Below are positions 1 through 7,278 of a stretch of DNA of 11,294 nt, in pieces. The stretch lies in contig CAZYPK010000167.1 of the NCBI GenBank assembly GCA_964649195.1, positions 1 to 11,294 on the forward strand, in the 5' to 3' direction. Source of the DNA: JTS-RE9 sp964649195. Lineage in GTDB: Bacteria; Planctomycetota; Phycisphaerae; Phycisphaerales; Phycisphaeraceae. Each line of letters begins with the position of its first letter. The stretch's first letter is position 1. The notes beneath the pieces are model-generated. The model saw nothing but the letters and a program-made list of their open reading frames with translations, had not been told where the DNA came from and did not search any database. Position numbers and translations under genes: made by a program.

Positions 1-1
1 C

Positions 2-113
2 AGCCCGCGGACGGGCTTCGCAAACGAACGGCTCGGCGGGAGCCTCGCCCTCCCGTGCAGAAGCCTCGCCCTCCCGGCCGGAGGCTCCCGCTCTCCCGCC
101 ATATGCTTTTGCC
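2..113 (+). repeat. Structured interspersed repeat, left copy
   Basis: This stretch matches, in inverted orientation, the sequence at the right end of the window (about 11185-11282). Shared blocks are GCAAACGAAC (20-29), CTCGGCGGGAGCCTCGCC (32-49) and ATATGCTTTT (101-110). It starts with a small hairpin, AGCCCG (2-7) pairing with CGGGCT (12-17) around a 4-base loop. A second hairpin is CGGGAG (37-42) with CTCCCG (50-55). The 15-mer AGCCTCGCCCTCCCG occurs twice (41-55 and 62-76), so this copy has one more internal unit than the right copy. It ends about 85 bases upstream of the protease start, so it may carry or influence that gene's promoter. It is probably truncated by the window edge. Confidence 0.75.
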
Positions 114-134
114 TTGGGCTGCATCTGCACATTC

Positions 135-163
135 TTCCCATCCACCCCCTGCCGACCTACAAT
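135..163 (+). promoter_or_regulatory. Possible sigma-70-type promoter of the S41 protease gene
   Basis: TACAAT (158-163) matches five of six bases of the -10 consensus and lies 17 bases after TTCCCA (135-140), a weak -35 match (four of six). Transcription would begin near 170, giving a leader of about 30 bases before the ATG at 199. The match is suggestive only; promoter consensus in this lineage is not established from the window. Confidence 0.3.
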
Positions 164-198
164 GCTGCTCGTCCCTTACCCTTGCTCAGGATATCACC

Positions 199-1650
199 AT
201 GTCCCGAACCGCTGCGGTCATCGTTCTTTCCTCGCTGCTCATGGCCAACGTCGTGGTACACACGATGGCGTCGCGCAACGGCGTCTTCGAGCAGCTTGAC
301 CTGCTCGTCGATGTGCGCCACGAGATCGTTTCGCAGTACGTCGAAGTGCCTGATGAGAGGAAGCTGGTCGATGCCGCCGCCCGCGCCATGGTCGCCTCGC
401 TGGGCGATCCTTACACCGTCTATCTCTCCCCCGAAGAGATGCCCGACTTCGAGAAGCAGGTGCGCGGCACGTTCTTCGGCATCGGCGCCGAGATCGACAT
501 CCATGAAAACTTCCTCCGCATCTCCGCCCCGCTGGAGGATTCCCCCGCGTGGAAGGCCGGCATCCTCGCCGGGGACATCGTGCTGGAGGTCGATGGCAAG
601 ACCACCGAAGGCATCACCACCGCCGAGGCCATCAAGCGGCTCACCGGCGAAAAAGGCACCCCCGTCAAACTCAAGGTGCGCCACCTCGACGGCAAGATCG
701 CCCAGATCACCGTCATCCGCGACCGCATCATCGTGCCCACCGTCAAAGGCTGGACCCGCAAGGCCGATCAGCACTGGGATTTCATGCTCGACCAGGCCAA
801 CAAGATCGGCCTCGTGCGCATCACCCAGTTCACCGATGACACCACCGAAAAAGTCCGCGCCGCCCTCGCCGAGCTTCAGGCGGCGGGCATGAAGGGACTG
901 ATCATCGACCTGCGCTTCGATCCGGGCGGCCTGCTCGATGCCGCCGTCGAGGTGTCGGACATGTTCCTCACCGGCGGCAAGACGATCGTCTCCATCCGCG
1001 GCCGGACCCAGCGCGACCGCGTCTATGAAAGCAAGACCCAGGCCGATGACATCAAGGACATCCCGATGGTCGTGCTGGTCAATGAATCCAGCGCCTCCGC
1101 TTCGGAGATCGTCTCGGGCGCCCTCAAGGACAACGACCGCGCCATCGTCATCGGCACCCGCAGCTTCGGCAAGGGCAGCGTGCAGCAGGTGCGGATGCTC
1201 GAATCCAACCAGGGCGCCATCAAGGTGACCAACGCCCTCTACTACCTGCCCAGCGGCCGCAACATCCACCGCAAGGAAGGCGGCGAAGTCTGGGGCGTCG
1301 ATCCCAGCGACGGCTACTACGTGCCCATGACCAGCGAACAGGTCATCGCCATGCTCAAGCTCTGGCGCGACCCCACCGCCCGCGACAAGGTCCCCGCGCA
1401 GATCACCCCCGAATACATCGAAAAGGACCAGGCCGACCCGCAACTGGCCGCGGCGCTCAAGGCGGTGGTCGGCAAACTGAGCACCGGCCAGTGGCCCAAG
1501 ACCGGCCAGAACGGCGGCGACACGCTGGCCAAACAGGCCGAACTCGACAAGCTCGCCAGAATGCGCGATGAACTGACCAAACGACTCGAGGAAGTCGAAG
1601 AAAAAATCAAGGCGATGGACAAGAACGAAAAGGTGGAAGAGAAGAAGTGA
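199..1650 (+). CDS. S41 family C-terminal processing peptidase (Ctp/Tsp type), membrane-anchored
   Basis: A 483-residue serine protease of the tail-specific/CtpA family, which cleaves proteins near their C-termini, normally outside the cytoplasmic membrane. A hydrophobic N-terminal segment (about residues 4-22) acts as signal or anchor. A PDZ domain follows at about 88-168 (FGIGAEI start, AGILAGDIVLEVDG core), then the S41 catalytic domain at about 190-380. The motif NESSASASEI places the nucleophile at Ser300; RSFGKGSVQQ gives Lys325, with the 25-residue spacing of the Ser-Lys dyad in this family. The last 40 or so residues are charged and probably coiled coil, with a Lys/Glu-rich end. The start at 199 is chosen because AGGA (188-191) lies 7 bases upstream and the hydrophobic segment follows at once. 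An upstream in-frame ATG at 55 would run through the repeat element and is unlikely. The substrate is unknown. It is followed by a repeat-filled gap, so it is probably monocistronic. Confidence 0.93.
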   Translation: MSRTAAVIVLSSLLMANVVVHTMASRNGVFEQLDLLVDVRHEIVSQYVEVPDERKLVDAAARAMVASLGDPYTVYLSPEEMPDFEKQVRGTFFGIGAEIDIHENFLRISAPLEDSPAWKAGILAGDIVLEVDGKTTEGITTAEAIKRLTGEKGTPVKLKVRHLDGKIAQITVIRDRIIVPTVKGWTRKADQHWDFMLDQANKIGLVRITQFTDDTTEKVRAALAELQAAGMKGLIIDLRFDPGGLLDAAVEVSDMFLTGGKTIVSIRGRTQRDRVYESKTQADDIKDIPMVVLVNESSASASEIVSGALKDNDRAIVIGTRSFGKGSVQQVRMLESNQGAIKVTNALYYLPSGRNIHRKEGGEVWGVDPSDGYYVPMTSEQVIAMLKLWRDPTARDKVPAQITPEYIEKDQADPQLAAALKAVVGKLSTGQWPKTGQNGGDTLAKQAELDKLARMRDELTKRLEEVEEKIKAMDKNEKVEEKK

Positions 1651-1660
1651 ATCCGCGACG

Positions 1661-1840
1661 GGAGACAGGAGACAGGGGACAGGAAACAGGAGCCGCTTGC
1701 GGCTTCGCTCTGATTCCTGATTCCTGTCCCCTGTCCAGCAGACGCGCAGCGAGGACGCTGCGGCTGTGAATCCCTGACGCTGCGGCTGTGATGTTCCCTG
1801 TCTCCTGTTCCGCGAACGCAGAGCGAAGCCGCAAGCGGCT
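1661..1840. repeat. Complex intergenic inverted repeat between protease and glutaminase genes
   Basis: The gap between the protease stop and the next start holds several nested repeats and no gene. A perfect 15-base inverted pair lies at 1671-1685 and 1721-1735 (GACAGGGGACAGGAA and its complement). A perfect 22-base inverted pair lies at 1691-1712 and 1819-1840. A third, 11-base pair joins 1666-1676 to 1797-1807. Between them the 16-mer GACGCTGCGGCTGTGA is directly repeated at 1754-1769 and 1776-1791. The arms can form alternative, mutually exclusive hairpins. It may end the protease transcript, but there is no T-tract. Most likely it is a non-coding repeat element of the genome. Confidence 0.8.
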
Positions 1841-1941
1841 GCCCTTCCCGTTTTCCGGTACGAGCCTTGCATTCATCTCCTGACGCCGTTCATCGGCGGA
1901 TGATGCCTGATTAACAGGCATGGGTGGTTCATTCGACGCTC

Positions 1942-1948
1942 AAAGGTG
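1942..1948 (+). promoter_or_regulatory. Ribosome binding site deciding the glutaminase start
   Basis: AAAGGTG lies 7 bases before the ATG at 1956. The alternative in-frame ATG at 1920 has only ACAGG ending one base before it, which is too close to work as a Shine-Dalgarno site, so 1956 is preferred. Confidence 0.6.
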
Positions 1949-1955
1949 CTTGAAA

Positions 1956-3839
1956 ATGAGCACGATCACCGGATCGTTTGAATCTGTGGCGTTGGAACGG
2001 CCGGAAAAACCGCGTCATCCGCTGATTCACTTCCTCGAAGACCTTCACCGCAAGCACAAGGACTGCCACGAAGGCGAGGTCGCCACCTACATTCCCGAAC
2101 TGGGCCGGGCCGACCCCGACTGGTTCGGCATCGCCATCGCCACCATCGACGGACAGGTGCATGAAGCAGGCGACACCAGGCAGCCCTTTTCCATTCAGTC
2201 CATCTCCAAGCCGTTCGTCTATGGCCTGGCGCTGCAGGACCACGGCATCGAGAAGGTGATGCGGCACATCGGCGTCGAGCCCAGCGGGGATGCCTTCAAC
2301 TCCATCAGCCTCGATCCGCTGACCGGGCGGCCGTTCAACCCCATGATCAATGCCGGCGCGATCACCGCGGCCGGACTGGTCAAAGCGGACTCCCCCGCCC
2401 ATCGCTCGCGGCGAATCCTCGACATGTTCGCCGGCTACGTCGGCCACCCGGTGGGCCTCGATGAACAGGTCCACCGCTCCGAAGCGGAGACCGGTTTCCG
2501 CAACATCGCCATCGCCAACCTGCTCCGCAATTTTCAGATGATCGAAGGCGATCCCAGGGAAGTGGTGGATGTCTATTTCCAACAGTGCGCGGCCCTGGTC
2601 GATTGCCGGGACCTGGCGCTGATGGCGGCCACGCTGGCGGCCGGCGGCATTTCGCCGGCGACCAGGCGACGGGTGCTCGATGCGGACAACGTCCGGCAAA
2701 TCCTGAGCGTGATGGCCACCTGCGGCATGTACGACTTCGCCGGCGAATGGCTCTTCCGCGTGGGCATGCCGGCCAAGAGCGGCGTGGCGGGCGGCATCAT
2801 CGGCGTGCTGCCGGGACAGCTTGGCATCGCCGTCTTCTCCCCGCGACTGGACCCCAAGGGCAACAGCGTGCGCGGCATCCGTGTCTTCAACGACCTGGCC
2901 GCCATGCTCGGCCTCCACATGTTCCGCCGAACCAGCACCACCCGATCATTCATCCGCCATCACTACAACGGCAGCCAGGTCCACTCCCGCCGTCAACGCC
3001 CCCGGGCCCAGATGCGAAAGCTCGCCCAGGTCGGCGCCGCCATCGGCGTCTGGGAAATGCAGGGCCATCTCTCCGTCTTCGGCATGGAACTGGTCATCCG
3101 CCAGGTGCTTTCCGATTGCGATGAAATCGACTACATGGTCTTCGACTTCCGCCGCGTCTCCGCCGCCAATGAACCGGCCGCGGGTCTCTTTGTGCAGTTC
3201 CTCGAATCGATCGCGCCCCGTGTGCGATACATCTTCCTGACCCACGTCGATCGCCAGCCGGTGCTCCTGGCCCGGCTGCGCAAGGCGATGTCCTGCGCCA
3301 TCGTCGAAACGGTCCGCATCACCGGCGAAACCGATGAGGCCGTCGAGTGGTGCGAAAGCCACCTGCTGGCCGGGCACGATGAGTCCGACCGCAAGCCGGC
3401 CCAAGGCATCGAGCAGTTCGACATCGTGCAGTCGTTCAACCACGAGCAGATCACCATCCTGCTCTCCATGCTGCGCCCCGGCCGCGCCGCCGACAAGGAG
3501 TGCATCATCCGCGAAGGCGACGAGGCCGACGGCGTCTATTTCCTGCTGCGCGGCAGCGCCAGCGTGATCATCGAGCCGCAGCCGGGCAGGACCATTCGCC
3601 TCTCCACCTGTTCCACCATGATGACCTTCGGCGAAATGGCGCTGCTGGACCGCAAGCCGCGCTCCGCCACCGTGCGCGCCGATGGCGAAGTGGATTATCT
3701 CTTCCTGCCCATCGGCGAATTCGAACGCCTGCGCATGGACCGCCCGGACATCGCCCTGCGGCTCCTGGAAAACCTGTCACGCGGCCTGTCGGACAAACTC
3801 CGCCGGGCCAATGAAGAAATCCGCGCCCTGGGCGCGTGA
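1956..3839 (+). CDS. glsA: Glutaminase A fused to STAS and cyclic-nucleotide-binding domains
   Basis: A 627-residue protein, about twice the length of single-domain bacterial glutaminases (about 310). Residues 1 to about 320 are a serine-dependent glutaminase, which hydrolyses L-glutamine to glutamate and ammonia. All expected active-site residues are present with family spacing: Tyr45, Ser82 and Lys85 (QSISKPF), Asn132 (NPMINAGAI), Glu176, Asn183, Tyr207, Tyr259 (CGMYD) and Val277 (KSGVAGG). Residues about 355-465 resemble a STAS domain, a fold used in anti-sigma antagonists and transporters to sense ligands or bind partners. Residues about 485-625 form a cNMP-binding domain with an intact phosphate-binding cassette: FGEMALLDRKPRSATV, with Glu560 and Arg569. 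No signal peptide or membrane segment is seen, so it should be cytoplasmic. The fusion suggests glutamine hydrolysis gated by cAMP or a similar ligand; this is inference. The gene stands alone, convergent with the leftward genes. The symbol applies to the N-terminal domain. Confidence 0.92.
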   Translation: MSTITGSFESVALERPEKPRHPLIHFLEDLHRKHKDCHEGEVATYIPELGRADPDWFGIAIATIDGQVHEAGDTRQPFSIQSISKPFVYGLALQDHGIEKVMRHIGVEPSGDAFNSISLDPLTGRPFNPMINAGAITAAGLVKADSPAHRSRRILDMFAGYVGHPVGLDEQVHRSEAETGFRNIAIANLLRNFQMIEGDPREVVDVYFQQCAALVDCRDLALMAATLAAGGISPATRRRVLDADNVRQILSVMATCGMYDFAGEWLFRVGMPAKSGVAGGIIGVLPGQLGIAVFSPRLDPKGNSVRGIRVFNDLAAMLGLHMFRRTSTTRSFIRHHYNGSQVHSRRQRPRAQMRKLAQVGAAIGVWEMQGHLSVFGMELVIRQVLSDCDEIDYMVFDFRRVSAANEPAAGLFVQFLESIAPRVRYIFLTHVDRQPVLLARLRKAMSCAIVETVRITGETDEAVEWCESHLLAGHDESDRKPAQGIEQFDIVQSFNHEQITILLSMLRPGRAADKECIIREGDEADGVYFLLRGSASVIIEPQPGRTIRLSTCSTMMTFGEMALLDRKPRSATVRADGEVDYLFLPIGEFERLRMDRPDIALRLLENLSRGLSDKLRRANEEIRALGA

Positions 3840-3860
3840 ACCCTCGCGGTATTTTGCAGG

Positions 3861-3875
3861 GTGGGCGCCGCCCAC
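3861..3875. terminator. Perfect short hairpin between convergent genes, possible terminator
   Basis: GTGGGC (3861-3866) pairs with GCCCAC (3870-3875) around a 3-base loop, 22 bases after the glutaminase stop. It is followed rightward by GTATATTT, only a weak T-tract. It lies between the convergent glutaminase and AlbA_2-type genes and could serve both. The rest of 3876-4004 shows nothing recognisable. Confidence 0.4.
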
Positions 3876-4004
3876 GTATATTTGAGCGAAGGGTGCAAGG
3901 AACGCTTGAACCCCCAACCATCAGTTCTCCTCGATCTGCGTTTGATTTTCCCATCCAAGAAAGCAATGTCTCGCATAAACGTCGAAATGTGCTTGTTTTC
4001 CGGA

Positions 4005-5525
4005 CTAGCCTGATTGCTTTCCAAGGACATCGGTAAGCAATCGGGCAAGGCTTTCGATGGCAGCCAAGGTTTCCTTCCCCTTAAGTCGATACCGGCGGTT
4101 CCGTGTTCCTTCATTGGGATTGGACACCACCAGCAACCCCCGATCAACCCATTCTCGGAGCAGTTTTGAAACCGCGACGTTGCTCTTCGTGTTCGTGATG
4201 CGCCTGACATCAGCATTTGATATCTTGTCATGATCCTTGAGGTAATCCCTCACGAGCTCCCATTCGGACTGTCTTGCTTCGTTTAATAGATCAATCTGAA
4301 CCGCCTCTCTTTTCAATTCATCCTCAGTCCGATACACCGGCGGATACAGACCGCCTTCTTCCAGCGTCGTGTACATCATTCGCACACCTTCGCCTGCATC
4401 GAGATTCGGGGGGCTGGGAAATTCGCGCAGGTGGTCCGTCAACGCCCGATTGCGGGGACGAGAACCGACTTGGCGAAGATTATTCACAGTCACCGCCCCT
4501 GGAAACACCCCCGGACTTTCAATCTCAATCCGATTCGCAAAGACCCGAATGTGAATGTCCGACGAAATGCGATAGTCACGATGGATCACCGCATTGGTGA
4601 CCGCCTCTTGAATCACACGACGTGGATACTTCTGCTTGATCTCAAACCCCGTCGGGCTGACCTGAACCCCACTCTCCAATTCGCCCATTACGACTTTGAC
4701 TGCCTCTCGAATCTGATGGAGAACAGGCCCGTCGATCGTTACTGGTGGACGCAGGAGATTGGTGTCCTCTTTGTATTCGATTTGGTGCCCTCGGTAATGA
4801 AAGACCCGAATCGCACACTTCCTTTGCAGTAAGCCACCCGGGTTCTCTGCAAGCAGCAGTACTGCCGCACATGTCGGCAACCACTTATCCTCGGGCGTTC
4901 GTCTTGCCAGTCCCAGGTGCCTCAGTTGCTCCTCGATGGGCCGTGTCAGTCGTCTTGCGGCGGCGTACTCCTTCCACCATGTGGTATCGAGCAGCTCAAT
5001 CGGAACGTCAACCGTCGCATCGACCGCCGATTGCGTACCTCGCCGAAGGCTCAATTCCGTAATCTCTGCCGCAGACAGTTGCCGGTTCTGACTCCCGATT
5101 CTCGCGTAAGTCCCACCGTCGACCAACGAATGGACGGCATTGCTCTGTGGTATCCGAAGCAAAACCACATTGCCGGCCGTTCCATCCCTCAATGTACAAT
5201 GGATGGGATGTGAAATGATTCTGGTAATATGCGGCTCGATCAACGGCGGACTTACCTTCGTGCTAAAGTGCCGCTCGATCTCACTCATCGCCTCGGGGTT
5301 CTCCTCCACACCATACACCCTGGCACGCCCGTTCGCTTTGCGAGGATCATCGATCCCAAGAACAATCCAGCCCCCTTTAGTGTTTGCCATGGCGACGGTC
5401 GTCTTGATGACAGACTCAACACTTGCAACTCGCTTGAAGTCCAATTGAGCGTCTTCAACCATCGATAATGCTTGGTCAATTCTGTCATCATCAGGCGGGG
5501 CATTGGATGGAGTGGATAGATTCAT
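4005..5525 (-). CDS. Putative transcriptional regulator: AlbA_2 DNA-binding domain, HATPase_c_4-like domain and C-terminal winged helix
   Basis: A 506-residue protein of the family often annotated as ATP-binding or RecG-related putative DNA-binding protein. Residues about 20-145 match the AlbA_2 (Schlafen-like) domain: LDFKR near 28-32 and AMANTKGGWIVLGIDD at 45-60. Residues about 300-400 match the ATPase-like HATPase_c_4 region: EAVTNAVIHRDY (307-318), ESPGVFPG (336-343), RPRNRAL (356-362) and DAGEGVRMM (376-384). Residues about 422-485 look like a winged helix with a beta wing (RRYRLKG). No true helicase motifs are present, so it is not RecG. Such proteins are usually regulators found singly or near defence and toxin genes; the target here is unknown. 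Codon use is more mixed and GC visibly lower than in flanking genes, which points to horizontal acquisition. It sits just downstream of broken MNT/HEPN genes. The start at 5525 precedes the AlbA_2 domain; its ribosome site (AAGAAG, about 10-12 bases away) is weak, so the exact start is less sure. Confidence 0.85.
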   Translation of the reverse strand: MNLSTPSNAPPDDDRIDQALSMVEDAQLDFKRVASVESVIKTTVAMANTKGGWIVLGIDDPRKANGRARVYGVEENPEAMSEIERHFSTKVSPPLIEPHITRIISHPIHCTLRDGTAGNVVLLRIPQSNAVHSLVDGGTYARIGSQNRQLSAAEITELSLRRGTQSAVDATVDVPIELLDTTWWKEYAAARRLTRPIEEQLRHLGLARRTPEDKWLPTCAAVLLLAENPGGLLQRKCAIRVFHYRGHQIEYKEDTNLLRPPVTIDGPVLHQIREAVKVVMGELESGVQVSPTGFEIKQKYPRRVIQEAVTNAVIHRDYRISSDIHIRVFANRIEIESPGVFPGAVTVNNLRQVGSRPRNRALTDHLREFPSPPNLDAGEGVRMMYTTLEEGGLYPPVYRTEDELKREAVQIDLLNEARQSEWELVRDYLKDHDKISNADVRRITNTKSNVAVSKLLREWVDRGLLVVSNPNEGTRNRRYRLKGKETLAAIESLARLLTDVLGKQSG

Positions 5526-5556
5526 CGGGTTTGCTTCTTACTCGAATAGACTGCCT

Positions 5557-5658
5557 TCAAATTCCATCCGCCTCCCTGCCTGCCATACTTATTGTTATGA
5601 CGTTGTTTTTTGGCAGCATGTCCCACAGTCTCGCCGCATCGCGTTCATCAGGCGGCAT
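5557..5658 (-). pseudogene. Remnant of a HEPN (DUF86/HepT-like) toxin gene, N-terminal fragment
   Basis: A short frame starts MPPDERDAARLWDML, which resembles the N-terminus of HepT-like HEPN proteins (typically ...RDAAYLWDML followed by an alpha-helical domain). Similarity stops after DML; the remaining 18 codons are unrelated and the local sequence turns AT-rich (near 5617). The expected length is about 110-140 residues and no RxxxxH RNase motif remains. Its ATG overlaps the last codons of the upstream MNT remnant by 11 bases, the usual coupling of this toxin-antitoxin type. The family call is made from memory of motifs. Confidence 0.65.
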
Positions 5659-5755
5659 AGAGCACCTCCGCCGTGCTCAAAATGCTGCGCCTGCGGAAGG
5701 GGTTTTCGATCGCGCTCTTTTCGACGAGATCGACATCGCGGCCGAAGATCGACAT
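5648..5755 (-). pseudogene. Remnant of an MNT-type nucleotidyltransferase (MntA-like antitoxin) gene, C-terminal fragment
   Basis: The last 35 codons read MSIFGRDVDLVEKSAIENPF and end SILSTAEVLYAA, the typical C-terminus of small minimal nucleotidyltransferases paired with HEPN proteins. The catalytic part (GSxxRG...SDxD) is missing. In the same frame a TAG stop lies four codons before the first ATG, and the 40 bases beyond it run straight into the 3' end of serS. A functional antitoxin would be about 95-110 residues and would AMPylate its HEPN partner. This is a truncated relic. Confidence 0.7.
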
Positions 5756-5801
5756 GATCTCATTCTATCGGTCAAAGGTGAATCTGATCCGCTTCTTCGT
5801 T

Positions 5802-7238
5802 TCACTCGATCACTTCCATCCCGTTCATATAAGGCCGCAGCACCTTCGGCACCGTGATCGTGCCATCCTCATTCTGATACAGCTCGACGATCGGTATCAA
5901 AATGCGCGGGCTGGCGGCGACGGTGTTGTTCAGCGCGTGGCAGATGACGTTCTTCTTCGTCTCCGGGTCTTTGTAGCGGATGTTCAAGCGACGGCACTGG
6001 TAGTCGTACAACCGCGAAGCGCTGTGCGTTTCGCTGTAGGCGCCGGTGGCGGCGCCATCGGGGAGTTCACTTCCGGGGGCGGGGGTGCCACGCGAAGGCA
6101 TCCAGCTTTCGATGTCGATCATATCGACGTTCTTAGGGCCGAGGTCGGCGGTGCAGCATTGCAGCAGACGATAAGGGATTTCCAGCCGCTGAAGGAGTTC
6201 TTCGACATAACCCATCATCTTCTTGTGCCACATGCGGCTCTCGGCTTCATCAGCTTTGCAGATGACGACCTGCTCCACCTTGTCGAACTGGTGGATGCGG
6301 TAGAGACCCTTGGCGTCCTTGCCTGCGGCGCCGGCCTCGCGGCGGAAGCAGGTGGAAACCGTCGTGTATTTGAGCGGGAGTTTTTCGTAATCGATGATCT
6401 CGTTCATGTGATACCCCATGAGGCCGACCTCGCCGGTGCCGGTGAGGTACATGTCACCCCCGGAAGTGCCCCCGGACGCGCCCCCGGACGCGCTTCCGCG
6501 AGTGCTTTCGTTGACTTCGTAGGCCTGGTCCTTGCTGAGCGGGAAGAAGCCGGTGCCGATCATGGCTTCTTCGCGGACGAGGACGGGGACGTTCATGGGG
6601 GTGAAGCCGTTCTCGTTGATCATCATGTCGATGGCGTATCGGGTGACGGCCATGTGCAGCCGCATGCCCGCGCCGATGAGGACGTAGGAGCGCGAGCCTG
6701 CGATCTTGACGCCGCGCTCGAAATCGACCATGCCGAGTTTGAGCATGAGATCGATGTGGCTCTTCGCCTTGAAGCCTTTGTTCTGCTCGAAGGTTTTGGC
6801 GGGATCGAACCACGCGGGATTCCACCGGCGGGTTTCGATGTTGTCTTCGGGGCCGTTGCCGACGGGAACATCGGGATCGGGCGGCTGGGGGATGATGAGA
6901 AGCAGTTCATCGCGCAGCGGTTCGAGCGCGGCGATCATCGCCGTCATCTCCGCGGTGCGCTGCTTGATCTGTGCGGGTCGTTCCTGGAGCTTCTTCATCT
7001 CCGCCTCGAGCGCGGCTTTCTCTTCGCCGGCGGCCTTTTTGATTCTGCCCGCCAGCGGGCCGATCTCCTTGCCGATGCGGTTCTGCTCAGCGGTCAGCTC
7101 CTCGCGCTCGGCCTGGAGCGGGCGGATTCTCGAATCGACCTCCAGCAGGCGATCGATCGCACCGGCGTCCATCTTCTTGGCAAGGGCGCCGTTGCGGTAT
7201 TTGTCGGGATTGTCGCGGAGGTCTTTGAGGTCGATCAT
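5802..7238 (-). CDS. serS: Seryl-tRNA synthetase (class II), divergent form
   Basis: A 478-residue cytoplasmic enzyme that charges tRNA-Ser with serine. It begins MIDLKDLRDNP, the standard N-terminus; a further in-frame ATG at 7283 would add 15 atypical residues across a palindrome, so 7238 is chosen although no purine-rich ribosome site precedes it. Residues about 30-110 form the tRNA-binding coiled-coil arm. TGTGE (266-270) stands for the usual TAE motif. Class II motif 2 is clear (CFRREAGAAG, 297-306, and RIHQFDKVE, 314-322). Motif 3 appears as NNTVAASPRIL (437-447) with Arg445, in place of the common NGSGLAVGRTL. ETHSAS (403-408) replaces the usual EISSCS. Two extra low-complexity loops are present, Gly/Ser-rich at 246-261 and Pro/Gly-rich at about 383-399, which explains the length against a usual 425 or so. 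It is very likely the functional housekeeping enzyme. Confidence 0.96.
   Translation of the reverse strand: MIDLKDLRDNPDKYRNGALAKKMDAGAIDRLLEVDSRIRPLQAEREELTAEQNRIGKEIGPLAGRIKKAAGEEKAALEAEMKKLQERPAQIKQRTAEMTAMIAALEPLRDELLLIIPQPPDPDVPVGNGPEDNIETRRWNPAWFDPAKTFEQNKGFKAKSHIDLMLKLGMVDFERGVKIAGSRSYVLIGAGMRLHMAVTRYAIDMMINENGFTPMNVPVLVREEAMIGTGFFPLSKDQAYEVNESTRGSASGGASGGTSGGDMYLTGTGEVGLMGYHMNEIIDYEKLPLKYTTVSTCFRREAGAAGKDAKGLYRIHQFDKVEQVVICKADEAESRMWHKKMMGYVEELLQRLEIPYRLLQCCTADLGPKNVDMIDIESWMPSRGTPAPGSELPDGAATGAYSETHSASRLYDYQCRRLNIRYKDPETKKNVICHALNNTVAASPRILIPIVELYQNEDGTITVPKVLRPYMNGMEVIE
6457..6492. repeat. Three tandem 12-bp units inside serS
   Basis: CCCCCGGAAGTG (6457-6468) is followed by two identical CCCCCGGACGCG units (6469-6480, 6481-6492). 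Being in phase, they encode repeated SGG(A/T) in the extra Gly/Ser loop of SerRS. The 12-mer of the first unit recurs in inverted orientation at 6068-6079, in the second extra loop of the same gene. Confidence 0.85.
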
Positions 7239-7278
7239 GGAAAGGTAGGGGTAGGGGTTGGAGTGTGGATTGCCAAAG

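Noticed and set aside
55..198. Upstream in-frame start of the protease gene at 55
   Set aside because: It would translate the repeat element into a Pro/Arg-rich leader; the ATG at 199 has a good Shine-Dalgarno site and an immediate hydrophobic segment.
157..1872. Very long open frame on the minus strand opposite the protease gene
   Set aside because: It is a by-product of high GC at third positions; its translation is low-complexity (Gly, Asp, Leu, Ala) and the plus strand encodes a clear S41 protease.
3876..4004. Possible missing C-terminal part of the HEPN gene on the far side of the AlbA_2 gene
   Set aside because: The minus-strand frames in this gap give no convincing HEPN helices or RxxxxH motif, so a clean insertion into the HEPN gene cannot be shown.
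4005..5525. RecG helicase
   Set aside because: The similarity is to the AlbA_2 and HATPase_c_4-like parts only; Walker A, DEAD-type and other helicase motifs are absent.
6457..6492. CRISPR-like array suggested by short tandem repeats
   Set aside because: The units are 12 bp, contiguous, without spacers and in coding phase. No other repeat in the window has the spacer pattern of a CRISPR array.
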